Origin: Lacticaseibacillus chiayiensis
GTDB lineage: Bacteria; Bacillota; Bacilli; Lactobacillales; Lactobacillaceae
Reading direction: 5' to 3'
NCBI RefSeq assembly: GCF_004123795.1
Contig: NZ_MSSM01000001.1
Location: forward strand, 62,001-126,000
Length of the DNA stretch: 64,000 nucleotides
The notes below the pieces were generated by a model. It was not told the origin of the DNA. It saw only the letters and a list, made by a program, of their open reading frames with translations, and did no database searches. Below, piece by piece: positions 54,143 through 63,674 of the stretch. Positions within the stretch are counted from its first letter, which is position 1, and the number at the start of each line of letters is the position of its first letter. The position numbers and the translations under genes were made by a program.

Positions 54143-54161
54143 CTATTTCTTAAATAGAAAC
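54143..54161. promoter_or_regulatory. Operator candidate, copy 2 (PTS side)
   Basis: CTATTTCTTAAATAGAAAC is the exact reverse complement of copy 1 and lies downstream of the PTS promoter. Together the two copies could let one regulator control both divergent operons. Confidence 0.65.
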
Positions 54162-54357
54162 AAATTTAAGTGTTTAGGGAGATGGGACTTTTCTTGATAA
54201 CCTGTACGTTTGGCGTGCGATATCGCTAGATTTTGCGGTGATACACATGTGGATTTTAGCCATTATGTAAAAGTGTTCACAAGTTCAGCACATGTGAGTG
54301 TCATGGCATACACCATAAACTCAACAATATTATATGGAAAGATTGGTGATCAGCACT

Positions 54358-54849
54358 ATGATCAAAATGTTACGGATAGACGATCGGTTGATTCATGGAC
54401 AAGTAGCAGTAGTGTGGTCTAAGAATCTCAACGTATCACGCATCATTGTCATTAGCGACTCGATTAGTAAAAACGAAATTCAAAAAAGTGCTTTAAAGAT
54501 GGCTGCACCGGAAAACATTAAAACGTTTATCCAGCCTGTTGATGAAGCCCTAAAGCTTTTGAACGATCCTCGTGCAGCAAAGCTTTCGATTTTGGTTGTG
54601 ATGAATGATCCTAAGGAAGTTAGGCGGGTACTTGAGGGACTAAAGCCTGATGCCAAACCCGAGACATTGGATTTAGCAAATTATGGCCGAATTGTTGGTG
54701 ATCTAGAAGGTAAGCACAAGATTACCGATACGGTTTATCTAACTGACGATGAGATTAGGATTTTCAAGGATCTCAGTTCAGAAAACTTTAAGTTTATCTA
54801 TCAACCATTACCTAGTGACACTGCAAAGGCGCTTGACGATTTGATCTGA
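54358..54849 (+). CDS. Mannose-family PTS EIIB (system 3)
   Basis: A 163-residue EIIB with the phosphorylated His13 in RIDDRLIHGQVAVVW. The ATG at 54358 gives the MIKM start shared with the EIIB at 47849; an in-frame ATG at 54334 is possible. The ribosome site (GGTGAT) is weak. It heads an operon of EIIB, EIIC, EIID, HAD phosphatase, the frameshifted discoidin-type gene and GH36, though a terminator after EIID may limit read-through. Confidence 0.9.
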   Translation: MIKMLRIDDRLIHGQVAVVWSKNLNVSRIIVISDSISKNEIQKSALKMAAPENIKTFIQPVDEALKLLNDPRAAKLSILVVMNDPKEVRRVLEGLKPDAKPETLDLANYGRIVGDLEGKHKITDTVYLTDDEIRIFKDLSSENFKFIYQPLPSDTAKALDDLI

Positions 54850-54862
54850 GGAGGAAAAGAAT

Positions 54863-55666
54863 ATGACAATGATTTGGCCTGCATTCATGGTCGGCATAGC
54901 GCTGACTATTCAAAAATGGGGCGACTGGTATGGCAGCCTCGGATTTAACCGGCCAATGGTAGCTGGTACGATTGTCGGGATTTTACTAGGTCATCCTGCT
55001 GAAGGCATTACGATAGGCGCAGCTTTGGAACTTGTTTATTTAGGTAGTATTTCATTGGGCGGTGTAATGCCGCAGGACTTTGGAATGGGCGCTGTTTTCG
55101 GAACAGCTTTTGGTATTTTACTTTCATCGAAAACCTCTGTTGCTATCGCGTTGTCATTGCCGATTAGTATGCTTGGCACCTTGGTATATCAGCTGTTCAA
55201 GATCTGGGCGACAGCTTTGGTGCCGCGTTTTGAAACTCATCTGAAAGAACATAATATCAAAAAGTTTAATCGACTTTGGCAGATTCAACGTGCTGTCTAC
55301 TTACTGATGTGGTTTTTAATGGGCTTTATCGGGATTGCAGCTGGCACAAGTGCTATTAAAAGTTTAGTTAATGCTATTCCCAAGCCGGTTATGAGTAGTT
55401 TGACAGTTGCTGCTGGCATGCTTCCAGCTGTCGGGATTGCATTATTAATGATTACTTTATGGAACAACAAACTTGCGCCATGGTTCTTTTTGGGTTTTGC
55501 AATTGTTTCCTTCTTTAAAGGCACAATGATCGAAGTAGCCTTTATCGGCGTTTGCATTGCGGTTTTAGTTGGCATTTCCGATTTGTCTAAAAACAAACAA
55601 AAACCTTCTACCCCTGAAGGTGGTTCGTCTGAAAGCAGCGTAGAGGAGGACTTTTTCAATGACTGA
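54863..55666 (+). CDS. Mannose-family PTS EIIC (system 3)
   Basis: A 267-residue channel subunit; FNRPMVAGTIVGILLGHPAEG and YLGSISLGGVMPQDFGMGAVFG are family marks. A GAGGAGG site precedes the ATG. The C-terminal Ser/Glu-rich tail is cytoplasmic. Confidence 0.91.
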   Translation: MTMIWPAFMVGIALTIQKWGDWYGSLGFNRPMVAGTIVGILLGHPAEGITIGAALELVYLGSISLGGVMPQDFGMGAVFGTAFGILLSSKTSVAIALSLPISMLGTLVYQLFKIWATALVPRFETHLKEHNIKKFNRLWQIQRAVYLLMWFLMGFIGIAAGTSAIKSLVNAIPKPVMSSLTVAAGMLPAVGIALLMITLWNNKLAPWFFLGFAIVSFFKGTMIEVAFIGVCIAVLVGISDLSKNKQKPSTPEGGSSESSVEEDFFND

Positions 55667-56516
55667 TCAAGTGCAGAAGTACGACAGCTTTTTAACAGAT
55701 AAGCATACTGAAAAGCAATTTTACCGAAAACTGTTTTGGCGTCAGAATTGGCTGATGTTTTGTACCTCTTATACAAAGCAACAGGCGGTCACTTATTCGT
55801 GGACACTCGAGCCATTTCTTGAAAAAATTTATGGTAAAGACACGCCGGAATTTTATTCAGCGATGTTACGTCATCAAACGTTCTTCAACACGACACCAAT
55901 GATGGCACCTTTCATTATGGCGTTGAATCTGTCAATGGAACGTGAAAATCATGATACAAAAGGTAAATTCGATGTGACTTCCATCACGGCAATTAAATCA
56001 GCCTTGATGGGGCCATTCGCTGGTCTTGGTGATTCAGTTCAGCAAGGTGCATTGCGGATTATTGCAACTGGTATTGCTATCGGATTTTGTCAGAAGGGCA
56101 TGTGGCTTGGACCGGTACTGTTCTTATTGATTTACAATATTCCTAATTTCTTAATTCGGTGGTATGGTGCTAAGCTGGGTTATAGTGTTGGTCAAGAATT
56201 CGTACAAAAAGCGATGGCCAACGGAATTTTTAAAACGATTACAAATGCAGTGTCAGTTCTTGGCTTGATGATGATTGGTGCCATGACAGCACAGTATGTT
56301 ACCTTTACCTCAACTTTTGTAACAAAGGCTGCCGGACAAACATTCAAGTTGCAGGCAGTATTGGATCAAATTCTACCAGGGTTATTGCCATTAGTTTTGG
56401 TGCTTTGCTGCTTTGCCTATCTACGTAAAAAGAACCGTCCTGTACGCGTACTAGTAGCTATCTTGGTTCTAGCGTTTGTTTTGACATTCTTAGGTCTTAC
56501 AGGTGGCAAGGCTTAG
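55659..56516 (+). CDS. Mannose-family PTS EIID (system 3)
   Basis: A 285-residue EIID with YSWTLEPFLEKIY, RHQTFFNTTPMMAPFIMAL and ALMGPFAGLGDSVQQG. It overlaps the EIIC stop by eight bases. The matching EIIA is probably the one at 60501, encoded 4 kb downstream. Confidence 0.92.
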   Translation: MTDQVQKYDSFLTDKHTEKQFYRKLFWRQNWLMFCTSYTKQQAVTYSWTLEPFLEKIYGKDTPEFYSAMLRHQTFFNTTPMMAPFIMALNLSMERENHDTKGKFDVTSITAIKSALMGPFAGLGDSVQQGALRIIATGIAIGFCQKGMWLGPVLFLLIYNIPNFLIRWYGAKLGYSVGQEFVQKAMANGIFKTITNAVSVLGLMMIGAMTAQYVTFTSTFVTKAAGQTFKLQAVLDQILPGLLPLVLVLCCFAYLRKKNRPVRVLVAILVLAFVLTFLGLTGGKA

Positions 56517-56526
56517 CGTAAAGGTG

Positions 56527-56563
56527 AAAACGGTGTGGGTAAAACCAACACCGTTTTATTTTT
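56527..56563 (+). terminator. Terminator after PTS system 3
   Basis: AAAACGGTGT and ACACCGTTTT form a perfect 10-bp stem around an 11-base loop, followed by ATTTTT. Confidence 0.88.
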
Positions 56564-56676
56564 GAAGGTGTGGCGCTTGTTACTTGAAATGGTTTTTGAG
56601 CGTCAGTGCACTTGATTTTTAAAATGTGGGTATGTGTTCTTGCGAGGAGATCAGGAGGAGAGGTTGGTTCACAAAA

Positions 56677-57441
56677 ATGATAAAAGTCATTTGCTCTGAC
56701 TTAGATGGAACATTACTTAATGATGACAAGACACTATCAGAAAGAAATGTTGCGGGGATCAAACGCTGGCAGAAGCAAGGTCGCCTATTTGGTATCACAT
56801 CAGGACGACAGCTGACTGGCGTTAGAAGGGCCCTGGCAAATAAATTTGTGCCCAATTTCATTGTTTGTCTCAATGGCGGCCGTGTACAAACGATTACGGG
56901 TCAAGTCATATGGAATCGAATTGAAAACGCTGCAGCGGCGGAAGTGTTAAGTGTCATGTTTAGCCACGCTGATAGGCTTGATAAACTCATGGTCACAGAA
57001 AATGGCGCAACTGCCAGCGTGGATCTGCAACAACAGACATCTGCTAGAGAAGAATTGGGTGCGCGGTTAAATACTTCCAAACCTATTTTTGAAAAAATTT
57101 CTGCCAGATTAAAGGACGACAGCTATAGCCGCGTGCTTCTTGCCGAACTAACAAAGTTGCCAGTGAGCCCTTCTTGGTCAGATCGTTTTTTTATTGAAGT
57201 TGCCGGTCAAAGTGTCAATAAACTTAACGGGCTAAAGCAAGCACTTGAAAATTCGATTTCAATTGATCAGGTTGCGGCTATTGGGGATTATGGCAATGAT
57301 TTGCATATTGTGAAAGGCGTCGGTTACGGGATCGCGGTGGCCAATGCTTCTGATCAATTAAAACGCGCGGCTGATTTGGTCACACTGAGCAACAATGATG
57401 ACGCGATTGCACAAGTGATTCATGATCTTTTAAAGGAATAG
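56677..57441 (+). CDS. HAD-superfamily (Cof-type) phosphatase
   Basis: A 254-residue hydrolase: ICSDLDGTLLNDD is motif I with the nucleophile Asp, GITSGRQ motif II, and AAIGDYGNDLHIV the C-terminal metal site. The ATG at 56677 places motif I at the usual position; AGGAGGAGAGG lies 13 bases upstream, a slightly long gap. Within this locus it may remove phosphate from a PTS-derived sugar phosphate, but this is inference. It is not closely alike to the HAD protein at 6359-7180. Confidence 0.85.
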   Translation: MIKVICSDLDGTLLNDDKTLSERNVAGIKRWQKQGRLFGITSGRQLTGVRRALANKFVPNFIVCLNGGRVQTITGQVIWNRIENAAAAEVLSVMFSHADRLDKLMVTENGATASVDLQQQTSAREELGARLNTSKPIFEKISARLKDDSYSRVLLAELTKLPVSPSWSDRFFIEVAGQSVNKLNGLKQALENSISIDQVAAIGDYGNDLHIVKGVGYGIAVANASDQLKRAADLVTLSNNDDAIAQVIHDLLKE

Positions 57442-57452
57442 GAGATGGTACT

Positions 57453-58249
57453 ATGACAAAAATAACTTTGCAGTTAATGAACGATACCAGTGTTTTAGCG
57501 GAGGCGTGTGCAGATGACAAAACATATTTAGCTTACCAGTCACAGTATGCCTTGGGAAATTATTATCGAGTAAGGATTCGTAATGCACCTGCTTATGTTT
57601 GGGTACAATTAGATGCCAGTCTGGCGCCTTCGTTAATCTACATGAATCAACCGACTTGGGATTTCAAGATACCATTTAATACCCAGAGAGAGTGGCCGTA
57701 TCCTGATGGTGCCTTTTTAGGTAAGCGTCATTATGCATGGGTTCGGCTGGCTAATGAAGACGAGCTGACCGTTTCGCGTAACTTGGCGCTGAACACATAC
57801 GATCAACACGAAGAAACAACGGCCTATCCACACATCTCTGCGAATGCTGAGACACGCAATGAAACAGTTTTTTATGCCAAAAATGCGATTGATGGCGTCA
57901 TCGCCAACGAAAAACATGGTAGCTATCCATTTCAGTCATGGGGCATCGCCGGCCGAGCGGATGCTGAATTGATGTTGGATTTTGGGCGCCTGTTGATTTA
58001 AATCAACTAGTCCTTATTTTGCGCGCCGATTATCCGCATGATAGTTATTGGACGGATGCTACAGTGACATTTTCTAATGGTAATGTACAACAGCTTTCGT
58101 TGGCGAAAACCGCGAATCCACAAGCGTTTGACTTGTCAGCAAAGCACATCACTTGGCTGAAACTTACACATCTTGTGAAGGCTCCGGACAGCTCATCTTT
58201 TCCAGCATTAACCCAGCTGGAAGCTTGGGGCAAAGAAGCCTTTTTGTAA
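57453..58249 (+). pseudogene. Discoidin-like domain protein disrupted by a frameshift
   Basis: Two adjacent open frames (57453-58001 and one ending at 58249) together form one protein of about 265 residues. The first ends ELMLDFGRLLI-stop. One base shifted, the DNA reads VDLNQLVLILRADYPHDSYW and runs on to 58249. A single-base deletion near 57988-57993 (expected GRPVDL) explains it. The first part has a beta-rich domain (about 1-105), the second a discoidin-like sugar-binding domain starting NLALNTYDQ. No signal peptide is seen, so it would be cytoplasmic. It could be a true pseudogene, a programmed shift or a sequence error. Confidence 0.75.
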
Positions 58250-58284
58250 GCGTCGAGAATACGTGACAAGGAAGGAATCCACAA

Positions 58285-60387
58285 ATGGTCAATTTTTCAA
58301 CACTTTCAACATTTACTTTTGATGATATGGTCTTGCATTACATCATTGATGAAGACGGCCATGTTGAGTGGATGATATATCCACAAGAAAAAAAGGATCT
58401 TGTCAAATTACCTGATCATCAGCGCACCCCGATTAGTTTGGTTCAGGCTAAATTGGCTGGTGATGCGTATGACAAGAACTTCAGCAATGGCATGACGATG
58501 TATAACAGTGAAACAGCTAGACATTTAACTTTTGTTGGGCAGAATAAAAACGCAGATCAACGCGTGACACAGATTAGAACAAACTTGAAAGATCAGCACG
58601 GCAACCTGTATACCCATGTGGTCGAGTGGCAAACAGGTAGCCAACGTCTGAAGTGCTGGGCGGAATTCACGAATCAAACGCAGACAACCGTTAAGCTTGA
58701 CTATTTAAGCTCGTTTACGCTTAATGGCGTGACCCCTTTTTATAAGCGAATCCCGGCTGGCACGTTAGATTTAATTCGTTTTCGTTCAAAATGGTCCATG
58801 GAAGGACGACTCGAGCAACAGCCAATCGAAATGTACGACCTTGAACCGAGTTGGAAGCCTTCAGGATTGGCACTTGAGCGATTTGGACAAAATGGGACTA
58901 TGCCGGTTCGACGTTTTTTCCCGACCATAGGCATGGCAGACAAACACAACAATGTCATTTGGTTAGCAACATTTGACGCGCGCGCTTCATGGCAGTTGAA
59001 TGCTGCGCGGTTGGATGATCGGTTGGTGTTGTTTGGCGGCTTGCCTGATGCTGATAATGGGCAGTGGTACAAGTTGGTTGCACCGCAGACGACTTACCGG
59101 ACGCCTAGTACTTATATGACGGTGGCTGCCGGCGATTTGACACAAACAAGTCGCCGCTTGCAACAGATCCCCAGTGCTAAATCAGCGCTGCCAATAGTTT
59201 ACAACGAGTGGGGAACAACATGGGGTCATCCGAGTGCAAGTCTGGTCTCAGAGTCATTGTCATTGCTGGCTGATCATGCTGTTGATTATTACGTGATCGA
59301 TGCTGGTTGGTATCATAGTCCCACTGATGACTTTAACGCGGGCCTTGGTGACTGGCAGATTGATCAGGAGCGTTTTCCCCAAGGCTTAACTCCAGTCGTG
59401 AAAGCTATTCATCAACATGGCATGAAAGCTGGTATTTGGTATGAGTTTGAAGGATTAGGACCAGACAGCCATAAATATAATGACACGGCAGCACTCGTTA
59501 AACGCGATGGTTGGCCAGTGACAACGATGAAACGGCGATTTCTCGACATGACCAGTGTAGAAGTCCAAAACCATCTTGAAGAAAAAATGATTCGGCCAGT
59601 TACAGACGCAGGGTTTGAATATTTGAAAGTCGACTACAATGACAGCATTGGCATTGGGGCTGATGGGGCTGACTCGCCGGCTGAAGGCCTCCAGGCGCAA
59701 GAAACGGCCACACTGGCTATGTTTAAGAAGATTCACGAACGCGTGCCAGGCATCGTAATCGAAAACTGCTCCTCAGGTGGACATCGCCTTACACCTGCTT
59801 TTATTGAAAATACTGAATTGTCATCGTTCTCAGATGCACATGAAACGCATAGTATTCCAATAATCGCCGCTAACGAGCTGCAGATTTTACCTGCTGCCAA
59901 AAACTTGATTTGGTGTGTAGTCCACCCCGATGATCAGCTACACGAGCTTCAATTTCATCTAATTGCCACCTTCCTTGGTCGCATCTGCATGTCCGGTGAT
60001 ATTCGTAAACTAAGTCAGGAACAATGGCAGACGATTGACACTGGATTTGCTTTTTATCACCAGTGCAACCGATTGATCGCAACCGGATTTCCTTTCCGAC
60101 GAGGGCCAAAGATTCTCAGTTACGCGAATCCAGTCGGTTATCAAATAAGCGGTTTTTGTGATGGCAAAACGCTGGAAGAGAGTCATCAGGTACTGGTACT
60201 TGTTTTTGGTTTTAACCAAGAAACGGCGCAAACCATGAGTTTAGACATGGATGCGACCAAGTGGCAGTTAACGGATGAGTTCGGTGCGGAAAATCTAACG
60301 GTTCACAATTCAAAAAAAGCGTATCACGTGACAATTCCAAGTCATCAATTCGTTGCAAAGGCGCTTCTATTCACCTTAAAGGATTAA
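58285..60387 (+). CDS. Alpha-galactosidase-type glycoside hydrolase (GH36)
   Basis: A 700-residue cytoplasmic enzyme. After an N-terminal beta-sandwich domain (about 1-300), the barrel shows YVIDAGWYH, the nucleophile Asp450 in YLKVDYN, IENCSSGGHR and the acid/base Asp517 in SFSDAHE. The group includes alpha-galactosidases and alpha-N-acetylgalactosaminidases. The ATG lies behind AAGGAAGG. It would cut an alpha-linked galactose or N-acetylgalactosamine from the imported sugar; the exact unit is unknown. Confidence 0.88.
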   Translation: MVNFSTLSTFTFDDMVLHYIIDEDGHVEWMIYPQEKKDLVKLPDHQRTPISLVQAKLAGDAYDKNFSNGMTMYNSETARHLTFVGQNKNADQRVTQIRTNLKDQHGNLYTHVVEWQTGSQRLKCWAEFTNQTQTTVKLDYLSSFTLNGVTPFYKRIPAGTLDLIRFRSKWSMEGRLEQQPIEMYDLEPSWKPSGLALERFGQNGTMPVRRFFPTIGMADKHNNVIWLATFDARASWQLNAARLDDRLVLFGGLPDADNGQWYKLVAPQTTYRTPSTYMTVAAGDLTQTSRRLQQIPSAKSALPIVYNEWGTTWGHPSASLVSESLSLLADHAVDYYVIDAGWYHSPTDDFNAGLGDWQIDQERFPQGLTPVVKAIHQHGMKAGIWYEFEGLGPDSHKYNDTAALVKRDGWPVTTMKRRFLDMTSVEVQNHLEEKMIRPVTDAGFEYLKVDYNDSIGIGADGADSPAEGLQAQETATLAMFKKIHERVPGIVIENCSSGGHRLTPAFIENTELSSFSDAHETHSIPIIAANELQILPAAKNLIWCVVHPDDQLHELQFHLIATFLGRICMSGDIRKLSQEQWQTIDTGFAFYHQCNRLIATGFPFRRGPKILSYANPVGYQISGFCDGKTLEESHQVLVLVFGFNQETAQTMSLDMDATKWQLTDEFGAENLTVHNSKKAYHVTIPSHQFVAKALLFTLKD

Positions 60388-60416
60388 GTTAAACAAATCG
60401 TAAGCAAAAATGGCGC

Positions 60417-60446
60417 TTGCTTTCTGTATACGCTTGCAATACGATA
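60417..60446 (+). promoter_or_regulatory. Promoter with embedded cre upstream of the EIIA-GH43-GH88 operon
   Basis: TTGCTT (60417-60422) and TACGAT (60440-60445) are 17 bases apart. The stretch 60425-60446 is identical to that at 54096-54117, including the cre-like TGTATACGCTTGCA. Confidence 0.65.
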
Positions 60447-60500
60447 GTTATATATTAAGGCAACACAATTTCAGTATAAGAAATGGAGTGGCTGTGCGTT

Positions 60501-60920
60501 ATGGCTGAAACAAAATATCAAATTTTCTTTATTTCACACAATAAGTTGGCGGAAGGGGTATTAGCAGCCGTCAAGATGATTGCTGGCGACCAAGTTGAAG
60601 CAACTGCCTATGGTTTGATGCCAGGGCAAAATCCTGAAGACAAGATCAAAGAGATTGAGGCTAAGATTGAGTCGGATAGTCATACATTAATTCTGGCTGA
60701 TCTCTTTGGTGGCAGTATGGCCAATGCAGCCGTACAACTTGCAGCAAAACCTAACGTTCGCTTAATCACCGGTCTGAACTTGGCTTTGGCGCTGGCGGCA
60801 GTTTTGGAAAAGCCGTGGACGGATGAGGAAATTAACAAGTTAATTGCACGCTCACGTGAAAATATTCGTGAAGTTACCATTGATCCTGTCAAGGAAGATG
60901 CCGAGGAAGACTTTTTTTAG
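60501..60920 (+). CDS. Mannose-family PTS EIIA
   Basis: A 139-residue EIIA with the phosphate-accepting His13 in IFFISHNKLAEGVL and LILADLFGGSMANAA. The ATG at 60501 lies nine bases behind GGAGTGG; an ATG at 60483 overlaps that site. It is the only EIIA seen for the two EIIB-C-D sets at 47.8 and 54.4 kb. It starts a second operon with GH43 and GH88 enzymes. Confidence 0.9.
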   Translation: MAETKYQIFFISHNKLAEGVLAAVKMIAGDQVEATAYGLMPGQNPEDKIKEIEAKIESDSHTLILADLFGGSMANAAVQLAAKPNVRLITGLNLALALAAVLEKPWTDEEINKLIARSRENIREVTIDPVKEDAEEDFF

Positions 60921-60934
60921 GAGGACCCGAGTTA

Positions 60935-62500
60935 ATGGTTAAGAATCCAATTCTTACCGGCATGAATCCTGATCCAAGTGCTTGTACCGATGGCCAGCGG
61001 TACTATATTGCGACCTCAACGTTTGAATGGTATCCGGGTATTAAGATTTATGTTTCGGATGATCTGGCGAACTGGGACTTGGTTGCACGTCCATTAACGA
61101 CCAAACAGGTTAACCTGAAAGGAATACCCGACAGTGCTGGTGTTTGGGCACCTGGTCTTCGTTATTTTGATGGCAAGTTTTGGTTAACATATTCGGTGAT
61201 GCACCAAATTGACGGTGTCTATAAGGACTTGCGAAATTACGTGGTCACAGCCGAGCATGTAGAAGACGAATGGTCAGATCCGATTTTTATAGGTGCTCAA
61301 GGGTTTGATCCGTCTTTATTCCAAGATGACGATGGCCAGATTTATCTTGTTTCGCAAAACTGGGACTATCGACAAACTTATTTACATCAGAAATTCAACG
61401 GCATTTTAATGCAAAAGTTTGATGATGAAAAGAAAACGCTGGTGGGACCGAGTAAGCGTATTTTTACCGGTAGTCCGCAGGGTGGGACGGAAGGGCCGTC
61501 CATTTTCCGGCACAACGGGTATTACTATCTTTTGATGGCCGAAGGAGGTTCTGGCCGCCACCATTCAATCACGGTTGCGCGCAGTCAGCGGGTTACCGGG
61601 CCTTATGAGTTATCGCCCAATGTTACGTTGTTGACAGCCTTCAATGCCGATGATCAGCCAATTCAAAAAGCCGGTCATGGTAACTTGATTGAGACGCCGG
61701 ATGGCCGAACGTTTTTAGTCCATTTGATGAGTCGCTACTTGCCCGGTACTGGCATGAGTATGCTTGGGCGGGAAACGGCGATTGAAGAAATTACATGGCA
61801 AGATGACTGGCCAATCTTGAAAGGCGGTGGTCAAGCGCCAGCCGAGGTCGTTGAAGATTTGCCACGAGTCACACCTGAGTCGACTTACGAAACTGATTTC
61901 TCTGGCGGTTTGGATCTTAGTTGGAGCAGTTTACGTCAACCATCTTTACAGAAGAAAAGCCAAGAAGTCGGATTGGTACTAAAGGCAGATGAATCGCTAT
62001 CGTCTTTGTTATCGCAGGCAATGGTAGTTCGTTCATGGCAGGCATTTTCGTTTGAAACAACAGCAACTCTTTCGTTCGAGCCGCAAAGTTTCCGTCACCA
62101 AGCTGGGCTAGTGCTTTATTACAACACAAAAAATTGGCTATTTCTGTATGTTAGTCATGATGAAATAACCGACCGACGAATTCTGAATTTGCAGATGGCT
62201 AAACAAGGACATATTACGGAACCATCTAATGGTTTGTATGCTTATTTACCTGATAACGGCGATGTACAGTTACGCTTTGTTGTTGCTACCGGAGTGGCAC
62301 ATGCTTATTACCAAGTGAAGGCGGATGGCTTTCAGTCTTTTGGTCGACACATCGATGTTAGTTTCTTGTCTGATGAAGGTGTTGGCGGCTGGGGATTTAC
62401 AGGCGCCATGATCGGCCTAACTGCTATTGATACTGATCGCAAAGACACAACTGCGACTTTTTCGCATTTTGAGATGAAAACAACGGAGGAAAAATTGTGA
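60935..62500 (+). CDS. Glycoside hydrolase family 43 enzyme (beta-xylosidase-like)
   Basis: A 521-residue cytoplasmic enzyme. The propeller domain (about 1-300) has the base Asp13 (NPDPS), the modulating Asp125 (GFDPSLF) and the acid Glu186 (GGTEGPSIF). A C-terminal beta-sandwich (about 310-515) is typical of GH43 xylosidases/arabinofuranosidases. AGGAGG precedes the ATG. It overlaps the GH88 gene by four bases. The true substrate could be another beta- or alpha-linked sugar next to a uronate. Confidence 0.88.
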   Translation: MVKNPILTGMNPDPSACTDGQRYYIATSTFEWYPGIKIYVSDDLANWDLVARPLTTKQVNLKGIPDSAGVWAPGLRYFDGKFWLTYSVMHQIDGVYKDLRNYVVTAEHVEDEWSDPIFIGAQGFDPSLFQDDDGQIYLVSQNWDYRQTYLHQKFNGILMQKFDDEKKTLVGPSKRIFTGSPQGGTEGPSIFRHNGYYYLLMAEGGSGRHHSITVARSQRVTGPYELSPNVTLLTAFNADDQPIQKAGHGNLIETPDGRTFLVHLMSRYLPGTGMSMLGRETAIEEITWQDDWPILKGGGQAPAEVVEDLPRVTPESTYETDFSGGLDLSWSSLRQPSLQKKSQEVGLVLKADESLSSLLSQAMVVRSWQAFSFETTATLSFEPQSFRHQAGLVLYYNTKNWLFLYVSHDEITDRRILNLQMAKQGHITEPSNGLYAYLPDNGDVQLRFVVATGVAHAYYQVKADGFQSFGRHIDVSFLSDEGVGGWGFTGAMIGLTAIDTDRKDTTATFSHFEMKTTEEKL

Positions 62501-63630
62501 CAAACACAGAGCAATTGAATGAATGGGCAACTGATAAACTAGACAAAATCCAGACAAAAACGTTACAGAGCCTTAAGCGCCATGGCAAAAAAATGATTCC
62601 GTATCAAGCTATGAATGGCGTTTACACCAAAGACATGGCCAAGGAAGACATTACTTGGTGGACCAATGGATTTTGGGGAGGATGGTTGTGGCAGCTAAAT
62701 CATTATCAGCCCAATGCCGATCTAGAAGCGGCGGCTATTGCCAATGAAGATGAGCTGGACGCAGCTTTTTTAAAGTATCAAGGTCTGCACCATGATGTCG
62801 GTTTTATGTGGTTGCCAACTGCGGTCACCCATTATCGTCAAGATCAAAATGAACGGGCATACTGGCGGGGCCGACATGCAGCAGATTTGCTGGCAGGTCG
62901 TTACAACCCAGCTGGTCATTATCTGCGTTCCTGGAATCGTGATCGCGCTGGCTGGGTGATTATTGACTCTATGATTAATATTCAATTGCTATACTGGGCT
63001 AGCGAAGTGACGAAGGATCCACGGTTTGCGATGATCGCAGATGAACATGCGCATACGGTCATGCAAAATCACGTGCGGCCAGATGGCTCGGTTTCACATA
63101 TTGTGGTTTTCGACCCGACCACGGGAGAACGCTTACGGACTGAAACAGGGCAAGGTTATGACGAAAATAGTAGCTGGTCACGCGGCCAAGGATGGGCAAT
63201 TTATGGTTTTGCCTTAGCTTATCGCCACACAGGCAAACCTGAGTACTTGGCAACGGCAAAACGAGTTGCAAATTATTTCTTGGCAAATACAGCACAGACA
63301 AACCATATTCCAGCCATCGATTTTCGTGCACCGTCAAAAGACGCGGGAACCGATACGTCTGCTGCGGCAGTGGCTGCTTGCGGTATGCTTGAAATCGCGA
63401 ATCATTGTAAAGACACTGAGGCGATGCTTTATACAACTGGTGCGGTCGATATGTTGCAGGCAGTAAGCGAGCGGTTTGCCAATTATGATGCCAACGTGGA
63501 TGGCATTTTATCAGGCGCTACGACTGCCTACCATGAAGCGACTGGGCATAATGTAAACCTGAACTATGGTGATTACTATTTTGTTGAAGCGTTATTGCGC
63601 GTGATTAATAAGGACATATTGGTCTGGTAG
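62497..63630 (+). CDS. Unsaturated glucuronyl hydrolase (GH88)
   Basis: A 377-residue (alpha/alpha)6-barrel enzyme that removes 4,5-unsaturated uronate from oligosaccharides made by lyases. The catalytic pair corresponds to Asp100 (HHDVGFMW) and Asp157 (IIDSMIN); WWTNGFWGG and SSWSRGQGWAIYG are further family blocks. The ATG overlaps the GH43 stop. Known relatives act on glycosaminoglycan disaccharides, and kduI/kduD in this window handle the released uronate. GH105 is the less likely alternative. Confidence 0.9.
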   Translation: MTNTEQLNEWATDKLDKIQTKTLQSLKRHGKKMIPYQAMNGVYTKDMAKEDITWWTNGFWGGWLWQLNHYQPNADLEAAAIANEDELDAAFLKYQGLHHDVGFMWLPTAVTHYRQDQNERAYWRGRHAADLLAGRYNPAGHYLRSWNRDRAGWVIIDSMINIQLLYWASEVTKDPRFAMIADEHAHTVMQNHVRPDGSVSHIVVFDPTTGERLRTETGQGYDENSSWSRGQGWAIYGFALAYRHTGKPEYLATAKRVANYFLANTAQTNHIPAIDFRAPSKDAGTDTSAAAVAACGMLEIANHCKDTEAMLYTTGAVDMLQAVSERFANYDANVDGILSGATTAYHEATGHNVNLNYGDYYFVEALLRVINKDILVW

Positions 63631-63674
63631 TTGCAAGGTTTGATCAAAAGCCGGTTTGGAAAACAGGGATAAAC

